Notes: a model not told the origin generated them from the letters alone. Positions 17,962 through 27,032 are shown, numbered from the stretch's first letter. The stretch is 64,000 nt of DNA from Microbacterium sp. CGR2 (GCF_003626735.1 NZ_RBHX01000001.1:3612266-3676265), one strand, 5' to 3'. Program-made: numbers and translations.

Positions 17962-17972
17962 GGGAGGCCTGG

Positions 17973-18012
17973 CGGGGTGGGCGGCGCACCTGACCGGTGC
18001 CCGCCCACCCCG
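17973..18012 (+). promoter_or_regulatory. ICE motif copy 6 within a perfect 12-bp hairpin
   Basis: CGGGGTGGGCGG (17973-17984) pairs with CCGCCCACCCCG (18001-18012). The loop is CGCACCTGACCGGTGC, with an internal CACC/GGTG pairing. It ends 19 bases before the ATG at 18032. The outer stem differs from that of copy 5 while the loop is kept. Confidence 0.72.
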
Positions 18013-18031
18013 TTGTCGTGAGGAGAACCGT

Positions 18032-18331
18032 ATGCCTGCCATCACCTTGGCCCTGCTACAGGCTGAGAACGTCTACCCCGATCTCTCCGGTGTCGGAGGT
18101 CGCTCCACCCTCATCGAGATCGTCGGCGCGCTGCTCACGATCGTGTTGATCGTTTCGGTGCTCATGCTCGTCGTCTCTGGGATCGTGTGGGCAGTGTCGT
18201 CCACGACCGGGAACCCGCAGACCGCTGCGAAAGGAAAAGTCGGGGTGTTCGTCGCCCTCGGAACCGCTGTCCTCGCAGGTGCCGGTGTGGCATGGATGAA
18301 CTTCCTCCTGAACCTCGGCGACACCCTCTGA
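18032..18331 (+). CDS. Small two-span membrane protein, pilin-like (DUF6112 type)
   Basis: The 99-residue protein has two membrane spans (IVGALLTIVLIVSVLMLVVS near 30-50 and GVFVALGTAVLAGAGVAWM near 72-90) joined by a short loop with TAAKGKVG. Size and topology match VirB2/pilin-like subunits of T4SS. It has AGGAG before the ATG. The next gene encodes a paralogue with the same layout. Confidence 0.7.
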   Translation: MPAITLALLQAENVYPDLSGVGGRSTLIEIVGALLTIVLIVSVLMLVVSGIVWAVSSTTGNPQTAAKGKVGVFVALGTAVLAGAGVAWMNFLLNLGDTL

Positions 18332-18353
18332 GCCCGGTCGCACGTTCCGGCGT

Positions 18354-18371
18354 CGCACCTGTCCCAGTGAC
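18354..18371 (+). promoter_or_regulatory. ICE motif copy 7
   Basis: CGCACCTGTCCCAGTGAC, ending 46 bases before the ATG at 18418. Flanking CCGGTCG (18334-18340) and CGACCGG (18378-18384) can pair, so a stem also brackets this copy. Confidence 0.6.
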
Positions 18372-18417
18372 CCCGCACGACCGGATACGGGGCGATCGCT
18401 TGTGAAGGAGCCCACCC

Positions 18418-18741
18418 ATGCTTGCCATTCTCGACACTCTCACCACCATCGTCGCGGTGCTGCCCGCGAATGTGAACATCACCCCGAACGACTCCGGACT
18501 CCCCGGCATCGCCGCGCTGCGCACGGTGGTGGGTGCGGTGATGACGATCGGGCTGATCCTGTCCGTCCTCGCCCTCACCATCTCCGCGATCGTGTGGGGC
18601 TTCGGCTCCAACAGCAGCAACCCGCATCTGGCGTCGCGGGGAAAGGTCGGGGTGCTGATCTCCTGCGGGGCGGCGATCATCACCGGCGCATCGGTGACGC
18701 TGATCAACTTCTTCTGGAACGTCGGCCAGACCGTCTCCTAA
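18418..18741 (+). CDS. Small two-span membrane protein, second pilin-like paralogue
   Basis: This 107-residue protein has the same two-span plan as its neighbour: VGAVMTIGLILSVLALTISA, then SRGKVGVLISCGAAIITGAS, with the GKVGV segment shared. The N-terminal part differs more. GAAGGAG precedes the ATG. Tandem pilin-like genes suggest a heteromeric pilus or pore subunit. No cleavage site for cyclisation or processing could be judged. Confidence 0.7.
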   Translation: MLAILDTLTTIVAVLPANVNITPNDSGLPGIAALRTVVGAVMTIGLILSVLALTISAIVWGFGSNSSNPHLASRGKVGVLISCGAAIITGASVTLINFFWNVGQTVS

Positions 18742-18778
18742 CCCACCACCATCTCGACCCGTAGAAGGGAGGGGTGTT

Positions 18779-20203
18779 GTGGCTGGTATCTGTGACGTCC
18801 CCATCATCAGCAACGTCTGCGACGCCGTCGGCGAAGGCGCAGCCACCCTCGTCGCTGCACCATTCGACTGGCTCGCCCAAGCAATCGGAGCAGCTGCGTC
18901 CTGGATCTTCCAAGGCGTCTGGGCGCTATTCGACTCCACCACCCTGGTCGACATCACCGGGGCCGGGTATGTCGGCGTGTACAACGTGATCTTTGGGATC
19001 GCGATTTTCGTCATGTTGATCTTCTTCTGCCTGCAACTCATCACCGGCCTCATCCGCCGCGACCCCACCGCCCTCTCCCGCGCCGCCCTCGGCTTAGCGA
19101 AGTCGGTGCTCGGGTCGTTCCTGGTCATCACGTTGACGGCAACACTGCTCGAGATCGTCGATCAACTGTCGATTGGGATCATCCAGGCCACCGGAACGAC
19201 GTTGGAGGAGATGGGCGGGAAGATCGGGGTCCTCGTCGCCGGGCTCACCGCGATCAACCTCACCGCCCCCGGAGCCGGCGCGATCATCACCATCTTCCTG
19301 TCCTTCCTCGCGATCTGCGCGGCAGCGATCGTCTGGTTCTCGCTACTCATCCGCAAGGCCCTAATCCTGGTCGCCGTCGTGATGGCACCCATCGCCCTAT
19401 CGGGAGCGAGTTGGGATGCGACGAAGGGCTGGTTCGGGAAATGGGCGTCGTTCGTGCTCGCGCTGATCTTCTCCAAACTCGTCATCGTCGTGGTGTTCCT
19501 CGTAGCGATCAATCAGGTCAACGCGCCGATCGATATGGACCTCAGTTCGATTGCGGATCCGATCGCGGGGATCGTGCTGATGTTCATCGCCGCGTTCGCT
19601 CCCTACATGGTCTACAAGTTCATCTCCTTCGTCGGCTTCGACATGTACCACGTCATGAGTGCGGAGCAGGAGTCGAAGCAGGCCATGAACCGGCCCATGC
19701 CGCTCCCCGGGAAGCCCGACGGTGGCGGGCCGCAGAAGATCCTCGACGGCGGGGACGGCGGCAAGAACGATGGTGGTGGAGGGAATCCTCCGCCCCCTCC
19801 AGGGGGTGGGCCCAAAGCCCCACCGGGCGGTGGAGGTGGTGCCGGAGCGGCAGGGAGCAGCGCAGGCGGTAGTGCTGCCGGAGGTGGTGCAGGCGCGGGA
19901 GCCGGGGCGGGCGCTGCAGCGGCAGGTCCGGTCGGGATCGCCGCAGTCGCCGGAGCGAAGATCGCCAAGGGCGCAGCGGAGGCCGGCCCGAAGCTCGGCG
20001 ACGCGATCGGACGCGCCGCCGACGGCCACGCCGGAGCCGCCAGTGAGGGGCATTCCGTGCCACCACCACCTGACCAGTCAGTCCCGCCCACCCAGCCCAC
20101 CACACCGGCGCCGAGCGCGCCTGCGCCGAAGCCGCAAACCCCGCCCGCGAAGAACGGTGGCGGGCAGGTGCCACCGCCGCCGAAGCCCACACCAAAGACC
20201 TGA
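18779..20203 (+). CDS. TrbL/VirB6-like polytopic T4SS channel protein
   Basis: The 474-residue protein has a membrane domain with about seven spans between residues 55 and 290 (VIFGIAIFVMLIFFCLQLI; IVLMFIAAFAPYMVYKFI). A long tail rich in Gly, Pro and Ala (residues 315-474, GGGNPPPPPGGGP and similar) follows. This domain plan is typical of actinobacterial TrbL proteins. It starts with GTG after GGGAGGGG. Its tail should lie in the cytoplasm or wall and may bind the coupling ATPases. Confidence 0.85.
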   Translation: MAGICDVPIISNVCDAVGEGAATLVAAPFDWLAQAIGAAASWIFQGVWALFDSTTLVDITGAGYVGVYNVIFGIAIFVMLIFFCLQLITGLIRRDPTALSRAALGLAKSVLGSFLVITLTATLLEIVDQLSIGIIQATGTTLEEMGGKIGVLVAGLTAINLTAPGAGAIITIFLSFLAICAAAIVWFSLLIRKALILVAVVMAPIALSGASWDATKGWFGKWASFVLALIFSKLVIVVVFLVAINQVNAPIDMDLSSIADPIAGIVLMFIAAFAPYMVYKFISFVGFDMYHVMSAEQESKQAMNRPMPLPGKPDGGGPQKILDGGDGGKNDGGGGNPPPPPGGGPKAPPGGGGGAGAAGSSAGGSAAGGGAGAGAGAGAAAAGPVGIAAVAGAKIAKGAAEAGPKLGDAIGRAADGHAGAASEGHSVPPPPDQSVPPTQPTTPAPSAPAPKPQTPPAKNGGGQVPPPPKPTPKT

Positions 20204-20384
20204 CCGGAGAGATCCACCACTGAAAGGAGGCGACATTCCGTCGTCTGGGCGGCGGCCCGCGAACAACACACCCCGAGTGGTCAGAAGCGACCCGACCCCC
20301 GGGAGTGGTTCACGGGCCACCGCCCACTGTGGTGTCCGTACCTGACCGGCGACCCCGATCCGTTCGCCTGTTCAGGAGCACACT
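20204..20384 (+). other. Leader region before SCO6880 gene
   Basis: These 181 bases contain a partial motif (ACCTGACCGG near 20199-20208) and a strong Shine-Dalgarno-like AAAGGAGG at 20223-20230 that is not followed by a standard start codon. Motif copy 8 follows. The orphan ribosome site may mark a small lost gene. Confidence 0.35.
20337..20353 (+). promoter_or_regulatory. ICE motif copy 8
   Basis: CGTACCTGACCGGCGAC, ending 31 bases before the ATG at 20385. Confidence 0.6.
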
Positions 20385-21848
20385 ATGGCCAGCACTGCGT
20401 CCACCCGCACCGAGTTCGAGCTGTCAGTGGTGAAGTTCTCCCGCCTCACCCGGCGAGGCATCATCCTCGGACTCTCCCTCCCACAAGTCATCGCCCTCTC
20501 CGTCGCGGTCGCCGTGTTCATCGTCTCCCTCTACACCGGAGGCCCGGCCGCGTTGTACACGTCCCCGATATGGGGTACCGGCACTGCCCTCGCCTGGGTA
20601 CCGGTCGGTGGGCGGAAGCTCGTCGATTGGATTCCCATCGCCCTCCACTGGGTGCTCCGGCAGGCGCTCCGCCAGACGAGGTATCGACGTCGGATTGTGA
20701 AGCCACGCCCTGCGGGGACTCTCGCGCTGCCTGGAGATGCGGCGCCGTTGCGTCAGTACGAGGACCCCGAGAGCGGGGCGGTGATGGTGCATGACCCGCA
20801 CGGGCAGACCCTGACGGCGTTGGTGGAGGTGACCCATCCCTCGTTCATTCTGTTGGATCCGGGTGAGCAGGAGCGGCGCGTTCGCGCCTGGGGCCGTGTA
20901 CTGTCTACCGCGTGCCGGTCCACCAGGATCGCCCGCCTCCAAGTCCTCGAGCGCACCGTCCCCGACTCCGGGTCGGGGCTCGCGCAGTGGTGGGCTGAGC
21001 ACGGCAACGACGACGACTCCTGGGTCGCGAAGACGTACCGGGAGCTCATCGACCGGGCAGGCCCTGCCGGGGAACGCCACATCTCGACCATCTCCCTGAG
21101 CCTGGACATGCGGGCCGCGTCCCGCGCCATCCGCACTGCCGGCGGTGGCCCCAAAGGTGCCGCGGTGGTGCTCAAGCAGGAGATGGAGACCCTCACCACC
21201 GCGCTCCGCACCGCAGACCTGAAACCCTCCGATTGGTACACGCCAGGACAGCTCGCCATCATGCTCCGCTCCGCCTACGACCCCGCCATCGCCGCGACCC
21301 TGGAACGGTCCGGGGAGATCGGGCAGGACCTCGCCACCGCGGGCCCGGTCGCGGTCGAAGAGACCTGGGACCAGCTGCGGTCGGACTCCGCGCATCATGC
21401 GGTGTTGTGGATCAGTGAGTGGCCGCGCTCACTCGTCTACCCAGGCTTCCTCGCCCCCGTGCTCCTGAGCTCAGGGATCCGGCGGGCGTTCACGCTGTTG
21501 TGCGATCCGATCCGTTCTGATCAGGCGGCGCGGGATATCCGGAAGAAGAAGACCGAGTACATCAGTGATGCGGCGCAACGGCAAAAGGTCGGGCAGATCG
21601 AAGACGCCCAACAATCCGCCGAATACCAAGACGTGCTGCAACAGGAAGCCGACCTCACCAGCGGCCACGGAGTCCTGCGCTACACCGGACTCCTCGCCGT
21701 CTCCGCACCCACCACCGATGAGCTCGAAGCTGCGGTATCGGCGATCGAACAGGCGGCGATCCAGGCGTCGTGCGAAACCAGGCGGCTGGTCGGGCAGCAG
21801 GCACAGGCGTTCGTCGCGGCAGCGCTGCCGCTGTGCCGAGGCATCTGA
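20385..21848 (+). CDS. SCO6880-family conjugation protein
   Basis: This 487-residue protein begins with a soluble segment FELSVVKFSRLTRRGIILGL. Two membrane spans follow (residues about 30-75, PrgI-like), then a large cytoplasmic domain. It resembles the SCO6880 family found next to VirB4 in actinobacterial conjugative elements. There it is thought to act as the membrane-bound N-terminal partner of the VirB4 ATPase, which here (21905) lacks such a domain. It starts ATG after CAGGAG. Confidence 0.83.
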   Translation: MASTASTRTEFELSVVKFSRLTRRGIILGLSLPQVIALSVAVAVFIVSLYTGGPAALYTSPIWGTGTALAWVPVGGRKLVDWIPIALHWVLRQALRQTRYRRRIVKPRPAGTLALPGDAAPLRQYEDPESGAVMVHDPHGQTLTALVEVTHPSFILLDPGEQERRVRAWGRVLSTACRSTRIARLQVLERTVPDSGSGLAQWWAEHGNDDDSWVAKTYRELIDRAGPAGERHISTISLSLDMRAASRAIRTAGGGPKGAAVVLKQEMETLTTALRTADLKPSDWYTPGQLAIMLRSAYDPAIAATLERSGEIGQDLATAGPVAVEETWDQLRSDSAHHAVLWISEWPRSLVYPGFLAPVLLSSGIRRAFTLLCDPIRSDQAARDIRKKKTEYISDAAQRQKVGQIEDAQQSAEYQDVLQQEADLTSGHGVLRYTGLLAVSAPTTDELEAAVSAIEQAAIQASCETRRLVGQQAQAFVAAALPLCRGI

Positions 21849-21857
21849 GACATGAGG

Positions 21858-21874
21858 CGTACCTGACGGGTGTC
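21858..21874 (+). promoter_or_regulatory. ICE motif copy 9
   Basis: CGTACCTGACGGGTGTC, ending 30 bases before the ATG at 21905. ACC and GGT can pair within it. Confidence 0.6.
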
Positions 21875-21904
21875 ACTGCACACTCCGTCGGAAGGCCACC
21901 CCTC

Positions 21905-23434
21905 ATGGAACAGCACACCAGCCCGAAGAAGCTCTACTCCACCGTCCTCGTCGAAGACGGCACCGGCCGGAAAAACCGCAAGACCCGGGAACGTGCCGCC
22001 CGGCAAGTCATCGCCCGCGAGCACGCCGAGCAACGCGCCGCCGAGAAGGCGAAACTCGCCGCGGAACGGGCAGAAGCACGCTCGACGAACTACCTCCCCC
22101 GGAGCGGCGAGCCAGGTCCCGCGGGATTGCGGTCGTATCGGGGGTTTCGGGTACCCGCGCATCAGGACACCTCAGCCGCGCTGCAGGGCGCGTACCCGTT
22201 CCTCGCCGAAGGAGGCCTCGGCTCCCAAGGAGTGTTCGTCGGGCAGGACATGTACTCCGGCGGATCCTTCGTCTACGACCCGTGGGTGCTGTACCAACGA
22301 GGCATCATCACCGCCCCCAACCTCGTCCTCGCCGGCATCGTCGGCAGCGGGAAGTCGTCGCTGGCCAAGTCGCTCTACACCCGCAGCATCCCGTTCGGGC
22401 GTCGCGTGTACGTCCCCGGCGATCCAAAGGGTGAGCACACGGCGGTTGCGGAGGCAGTGGGTGGGAAAGCGATCGTCCTCGGGCATGGCCTCTCGAACCG
22501 TCTCAATCCGCTCGACGAGGGCTACCGGCCCGGCGGGCTCTCCGACGCCGAATGGGCGTCCACAGTTGCGTCGCGTCGCCGTGACCTGATCGGTGCCCTT
22601 GCCGAGACGGTGTTGGAGCGGTCGTTGTCGCCGCTGGAGCACACGGTCATCGATATCGCCCTCCAGGCCGTGGTCGCCAGTAACGATGTGCCGATCCTGC
22701 CGATGGTCGTTGACCGCATCCTCACTCCCGACCCCACAGATGACGACCGCCTTGCCGAGGACGGCCGCATGGTCGGGCACGCCCTGCGCCGTCTCGTCTC
22801 CGGCGACCTCCAAGGCCTGTTCGACGGACCATCGACCGTGACGTTCGACCCGACGTTGCCGATGATCACCCTCGACCTGTCCCGCGTCGTCGAAAACTCC
22901 ACATTGATCTCGGTGCTGATGACGTGCTCGTCCGCGTGGATGGAATCCGCACTGCTGGACCCGAACGGTGGGCAACGCTGGGTTGTCTATGACGAGGCGT
23001 GGCGGCTCATGTCCCACCCGGCGTTGTTGAAGCGGATGGACGCGCACTGGCGGCTCGCCCGCCACTACGGGATCGCGAACCTGCTCATCTTCCACAAGCT
23101 CACCGACCTCGACAACGTCGGCGACCACGGCTCCGCCATGCGATCCCTCGCCAACAGCCTGCTGGCCAATGCGGAGTCGCGGATCATCTACCGACAAGAG
23201 TCCGATCAGATCGGCACCACAGGGAAGACCCTCGGCCTCACCGGCACCGAGCAGAAACTCCTCCCATCCTTGGGGACCGGACAGGGGCTGTGGCGGATCA
23301 AAGAATCGTCATACGTCGTCCAGCATCAGTTGCACCCTGATGAGCTGCGGGCCTTCGATACCACCCAAAGAATGACCCAGAATCCCCGCGAGTTCACGAA
23401 TCCTGAGCGCTCCGGAAACCTGTCTGGAGCGTAG
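21905..23434 (+). CDS. VirB4-like conjugation ATPase
   Basis: The 509-residue AAA+ ATPase has Walker A LAGIVGSGKSS near residue 142 and Walker B WVVYDEAWRLM near residue 362. A sensor-like HKLTDLDNVGD lies near 398 and a C-terminal arginine region near SRIIYRQESDQ. VirB4 powers T4SS assembly and substrate passage at the inner face of the membrane. The N-terminal 60 residues are charged and helical. The gene directly follows SCO6880, as in related elements. Confidence 0.92.
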   Translation: MEQHTSPKKLYSTVLVEDGTGRKNRKTRERAARQVIAREHAEQRAAEKAKLAAERAEARSTNYLPRSGEPGPAGLRSYRGFRVPAHQDTSAALQGAYPFLAEGGLGSQGVFVGQDMYSGGSFVYDPWVLYQRGIITAPNLVLAGIVGSGKSSLAKSLYTRSIPFGRRVYVPGDPKGEHTAVAEAVGGKAIVLGHGLSNRLNPLDEGYRPGGLSDAEWASTVASRRRDLIGALAETVLERSLSPLEHTVIDIALQAVVASNDVPILPMVVDRILTPDPTDDDRLAEDGRMVGHALRRLVSGDLQGLFDGPSTVTFDPTLPMITLDLSRVVENSTLISVLMTCSSAWMESALLDPNGGQRWVVYDEAWRLMSHPALLKRMDAHWRLARHYGIANLLIFHKLTDLDNVGDHGSAMRSLANSLLANAESRIIYRQESDQIGTTGKTLGLTGTEQKLLPSLGTGQGLWRIKESSYVVQHQLHPDELRAFDTTQRMTQNPREFTNPERSGNLSGA

Positions 23435-23478
23435 ACGGACCCGTCCCAGAGCACCAGGGGTCGGGTGGTTCGAGCGGG

Positions 23479-23937
23479 GTGTCGGAGGAGGAGCTGGTGC
23501 GGAACATGATGACCCTCGATGACGGGTTGCATCGGATCGAGCAGCAATCCCAGGATCAGTTGATCCTGTTGTATGAGGATCCGGAGACGTTCGGAGCTGG
23601 GCATTTCGTGCTGTATCCCTTGCACGGGCCTTCGCCGCGGTTCGCGATCGAGGAGCAGTACCCGGCCGGAGTCGGCTGGGCCGATGAAGACCGTGTTCCG
23701 GTGTCTTGGACGTGGGCATCCGAAGCTCGGCTTCCACAGCCGGATGGGAGCTGGCCGTGGGTGACGCTTTCCGAGGGTGAAGTCGTCTCCGCCGACTACG
23801 AGACGCTGCTGCACATCACCGGTGGGTGGGCGGATGCGCTGTGCGAGCTCATTGCCCGGGAGGAAGCCCTCACCACCGACCCCGTCGCAGACGACGGGGT
23901 GGGGCGTTCGGGGCCGGGTCGCACCTTCCTGGCATGA
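23479..23937 (+). CDS. Hypothetical acidic ICE protein
   Basis: This 152-residue acidic protein is read from a GTG, with no membrane span. The middle (LILLYEDPETFGAGHFVLYP and ADEDRVPVSWTWASEARLPQ) looks like a compact alpha/beta fold. Its stop overlaps the next ATG (ATGA), so it is co-translated with the following unknown gene between VirB4 and VirD4. Function not assigned. Confidence 0.6.
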   Translation: MSEEELVRNMMTLDDGLHRIEQQSQDQLILLYEDPETFGAGHFVLYPLHGPSPRFAIEEQYPAGVGWADEDRVPVSWTWASEARLPQPDGSWPWVTLSEGEVVSADYETLLHITGGWADALCELIAREEALTTDPVADDGVGRSGPGRTFLA

Positions 23938-24479
23938 CCCTTCGACGCCGTCGCCAGAACAGCACCCAGACACACCCCGTGGCCCCGAAATCGAGGTTGG
24001 TGGTGCCTGCGGTGCTGCCGCAGATTCTCCTCGAAGCCGTGAACGCGGACACTCTCGTCGTGACCGTGAACGGTAACCGCCTTTCCGCTACCCCGATCCG
24101 CCGAGACGAGATCACAGCCACGGTGACGGAGCTCGTCGGGCGCTTCGGCTCACCAACCCGGGTGGAGGTGCGAGAGATGGACGGCAGCGTCCACGCAGAC
24201 ATCCTCACGCCACCTGCGTCTGAGCCGCGGTCGCTGTTCGCTCCACCAGAAGACGCCGCACTCGCACTGGTAGCACTGCCGAGCCTTCTGGAGTTCACCG
24301 CGGACGGGTTCGTCCCCGGTGAAGACGTCGCCCTCGCCCTGATCCTCCGCCACAGCTCGGCTGGCCCGACCGGTGCCGCCCGCGCGCTCGTCGACTGCGG
24401 CGAGATCCCTCGCGTGAGGGGTGAGGTGATCTTGCTGGGGCGAATCTCTGGCACCGCCTCGGTGCAGCGCATCGACTGA
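23934..24479 (+). CDS. Hypothetical ICE protein
   Basis: The 181-residue protein starts at the ATG overlapping the previous stop. A basic N-terminus (LRRRRQ) is followed by a beta-rich stretch (DTLVVTVNGNRLSATPI, PTRVEVREMDGSVHADIL) and a helical C-terminal part (LALVALPSLLEFTADGFVPG). No signal, span or known motif. Position suggests an accessory transfer protein. Confidence 0.6.
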   Translation: MTLRRRRQNSTQTHPVAPKSRLVVPAVLPQILLEAVNADTLVVTVNGNRLSATPIRRDEITATVTELVGRFGSPTRVEVREMDGSVHADILTPPASEPRSLFAPPEDAALALVALPSLLEFTADGFVPGEDVALALILRHSSAGPTGAARALVDCGEIPRVRGEVILLGRISGTASVQRID

Positions 24480-24502
24480 CCGTCCGCTTGTCCGCTCGTC
24501 GT

Positions 24503-24520
24503 CGTACCTGTTGTCCTGAC
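24503..24520 (+). promoter_or_regulatory. ICE motif copy 10
   Basis: CGTACCTGTTGTCCTGAC, ending 40 bases before the ATG at 24561. The right half is degenerate. A separate hairpin, CCCGC with GCGGG, follows. Confidence 0.5.
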
Positions 24521-24560
24521 CCCGCGCATGTGCCTTGTGCGGGATCAGAAAGGTGCCGAC

Positions 24561-26327
24561 ATGTCTGGTCCTGTGCAGGCGAAACCCGCCAACGACCTCT
24601 TCATCAACCTCGCCCTCGGAGCCCTCATCACCGCCGCCGTGTTCACCGGGATACTAAGGGTCGCGGGCTCCGTGACCGCATTCCTCACCGGCCTGCCCGA
24701 ACCGTCCGGCAGTTTCACCTCTGGGATGAGTGTCCTTGCCACTCCAACGGACCCCGGGGCGGCGCTTGGCGCGGAAGGCTTGAACCCGTTCGTCTACTGG
24801 GCAGTCGTCGCCGTGGTTCTTGGCGTGCTCGGAACATCGGGCCTCTTCGTGGTTCGGGCGGTTCACCGTTCCCGGTCGAAATCAGACCCGCACCGGCTCG
24901 CCGGGACCGCCACTGCCGCCGAGGTCGCCCGGGTCGTCTCACCGAAGACCCTGGTGAAGAAGGCTGCGACGTTGCGGCCCTCGCTCACCGGAACGCCCGC
25001 CCCGGAAGACGTGGGGTATCTGCTCGGTACCGGGAAAGGCGGGCAGATCTGGGCGACCGTCGAAGACTCGATCCTACTGATCGGCCCGCCCCGCTCGGGG
25101 AAAGGGCTGCATGTGGTGATCAACGCGATCCTCGACGCCCCCGGAGCCGTCATCACCACCAGCACCCGTCCGGACAACCTCACCGCGACCTTGAAAGCGC
25201 GCGCGAAGAAGGGGAAGGTCGCGGTGTTCGACCCGCAGCAGCTCGCCCCGGGGCTCCCGGCGGGGATGCGGTGGTCACCGGTGCGTGGCTGCCAGGACCC
25301 GCTCACGGCGATGATCCGCGCGAAAGGCCTCGCCACCGCCACAGGGTTCGGTGGCGTCCAGGACGCAGGGTTTTGGGAAGGGAAGACGACCGCCGCGATC
25401 CAAGCCCTTCTCCATGCCGCCGCTCTCGACGGTAGGGATGCGAAGACCCTGTACCAGTGGGCGCTGAACCCGACTCTGGCTGCCGACGCCGTCCGTATCC
25501 TCTCCTCGCATTCGGGAGCTGCAGAAGGGTGGGCGGACAGTTTGGATGCGATGGTGCAAGCCGACCCCCGCACGCGCGACTCGATCTGGCAGGGCGTGTC
25601 CCTCGCGTTCTCTGCCCTCGCCGACCCTCGCGTTCTGGACGCCGTCTCCCCAGGGCCGGGTGAGGAGTTCGATCCGGAGGAGTTTCTCCTCGGCAACGGC
25701 ACCCTCTACTTCCTGGCGACCGGTGCCGGCGCCGGGGCGTCGTCGGCGTTGGTGGCGGCGTTCATTGAAGATCTCGTTGAAACTGCCCGGAAGATAGCTG
25801 CACGCTCGCCTGGCGCACGCATGGATCCGCCTTTGTTGCTGGCGTTGGATGAGATTGGGAACCTTGCCCCGCTGCCGTCGCTGCCGACGTTGATGGCGGA
25901 AGGTGGCGGCACCGGCATCACCCCACTCCCGGTGTTGCAGTCCCTTGCCCAGGCGCGGGAGAAGTGGGGTGAGAATCAGGCGAACGCGATCTGGGACGCC
26001 TCCATCGTGAAAATCATCCTCGGCGGAGCCTCCAACAGTCGAGACCTGCAAGACCTCTCCACGCTAATCGGCGACCGCGACGAAACCACCGACAGCATGA
26101 CGACGGACGCGTATGGGGCGCACTCATCGCAACGGTCGATCCGACGGGTCCCGATCCTCCCACCCGACATGTTGCGCACGCTCCCCTTCGGGACGGGTGT
26201 GGTGATGCTCCGCACCGCCCGCCCCATCATCACGAACCTGCGCCCGTGGCCATCCCGGGCGGATGCGAAACAGCTCCGGACGGACCGGGGCGAGGTCGAG
26301 GAGCTGCTCCAGGGCGGTGCCCGGTAG
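24561..26327 (+). CDS. VirD4/TraG-type coupling protein
   Basis: This 588-residue ATPase has two N-terminal membrane spans (about residues 13-35 and 82-105), Walker A IGPPRSGKGL near 180 and Walker B LLLALDEIGNLAPL near 430. Motifs around GITPLPVLQSLAQAREKWG are typical of VirD4/TraG coupling proteins, which bring the DNA-protein substrate to the channel. I chose the ATG followed by SGPVQ because AAAGG lies just upstream; a start 33 bases earlier is possible. Confidence 0.93.
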   Translation: MSGPVQAKPANDLFINLALGALITAAVFTGILRVAGSVTAFLTGLPEPSGSFTSGMSVLATPTDPGAALGAEGLNPFVYWAVVAVVLGVLGTSGLFVVRAVHRSRSKSDPHRLAGTATAAEVARVVSPKTLVKKAATLRPSLTGTPAPEDVGYLLGTGKGGQIWATVEDSILLIGPPRSGKGLHVVINAILDAPGAVITTSTRPDNLTATLKARAKKGKVAVFDPQQLAPGLPAGMRWSPVRGCQDPLTAMIRAKGLATATGFGGVQDAGFWEGKTTAAIQALLHAAALDGRDAKTLYQWALNPTLAADAVRILSSHSGAAEGWADSLDAMVQADPRTRDSIWQGVSLAFSALADPRVLDAVSPGPGEEFDPEEFLLGNGTLYFLATGAGAGASSALVAAFIEDLVETARKIAARSPGARMDPPLLLALDEIGNLAPLPSLPTLMAEGGGTGITPLPVLQSLAQAREKWGENQANAIWDASIVKIILGGASNSRDLQDLSTLIGDRDETTDSMTTDAYGAHSSQRSIRRVPILPPDMLRTLPFGTGVVMLRTARPIITNLRPWPSRADAKQLRTDRGEVEELLQGGAR

Positions 26328-26355
26328 CACCCGGCGTGTAGGTCGGGGGCGTGGT

Positions 26356-26372
26356 CGTACCTGTCTGGTGAG
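26356..26372 (+). promoter_or_regulatory. ICE motif copy 11
   Basis: CGTACCTGTCTGGTGAG, ending 44 bases before the SSB ATG. ACC and GGT can pair, and CCCGC/GCGGG form a second small stem immediately after. Confidence 0.6.
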
Positions 26373-26416
26373 CCCGCGGCTGCGGGATTGACATGGACAT
26401 GTTGGGAGATATCACG

Positions 26417-26908
26417 ATGACTATTCGCACGAAGGAATCCCTGTCGGGGTTTGTCGCGTCCGACCCGGAGCTGACGTTCACCAGCAAGGGCGATGCCCGC
26501 CTCTATGCCCGGATCGGGCAGCCCCAGGCACGGGTCGAAGACGACGGGACGTTCACCCCGTTGGAGCCGACGTTCACGGACTTGGTGATGTTCCGGCGCT
26601 CCGCGGAGCTCGCGCATGAGCAGTTCCAGAAGGGTGACAACTTCCTCGCCGAGGGCGAGACCCGCACCTACACGGGCAGCGACGGCACCGAACGTGAGCA
26701 GTTCGTCGCGTCCCGGATCGGACACGACAACAACATCACCCGCTACGCCGTCGACCGCACCCCGCCTGAACGAGAAACCCCGCAGCAGGAGACCCCGGTG
26801 CGCGAACAGGTGCAGCAGGCCCTCGCCGACCGCGAAGCACAGCTCGACCCGGAACCACCCGCCGCGACCCGCGCTGCGTCCGTGCAGCGCGACGTGGTCG
26901 CCCGATAA
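26417..26908 (+). CDS. Single-stranded DNA-binding protein (element copy)
   Basis: The 163-residue OB-fold protein has the SSB-type order: SLSGFVASDPELTFTSKGDA, then LYARIGQPQARVE, FTDLVMFRRSAELAHEQFQK and GDNFLAEGETRTYTG. An acidic, proline-rich tail replaces the usual DDDIPF end. It probably coats transferred or replicating strands. GGGAGATATC precedes the ATG. Confidence 0.85.
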   Translation: MTIRTKESLSGFVASDPELTFTSKGDARLYARIGQPQARVEDDGTFTPLEPTFTDLVMFRRSAELAHEQFQKGDNFLAEGETRTYTGSDGTEREQFVASRIGHDNNITRYAVDRTPPERETPQQETPVREQVQQALADREAQLDPEPPAATRAASVQRDVVAR

Positions 26909-27032
26909 GCCGCGGGTGCGGCGACCAGCCACCCCACCACCACCTCCGTCTGGTCGCCGCACCCGCCTCCTTCCTTCGCCGCATCCTTCGCGGCTCTCCT
27001 TCTTCGCCTCGCCAGGTTCCGGGAGTTTTCTG

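Noticed and set aside
20223..20345. Strong AAAGGAGG followed by an open frame without ATG/GTG
   Set aside because: No usable start codon at the right distance and the frame has no features; noted only as an orphan ribosome site.
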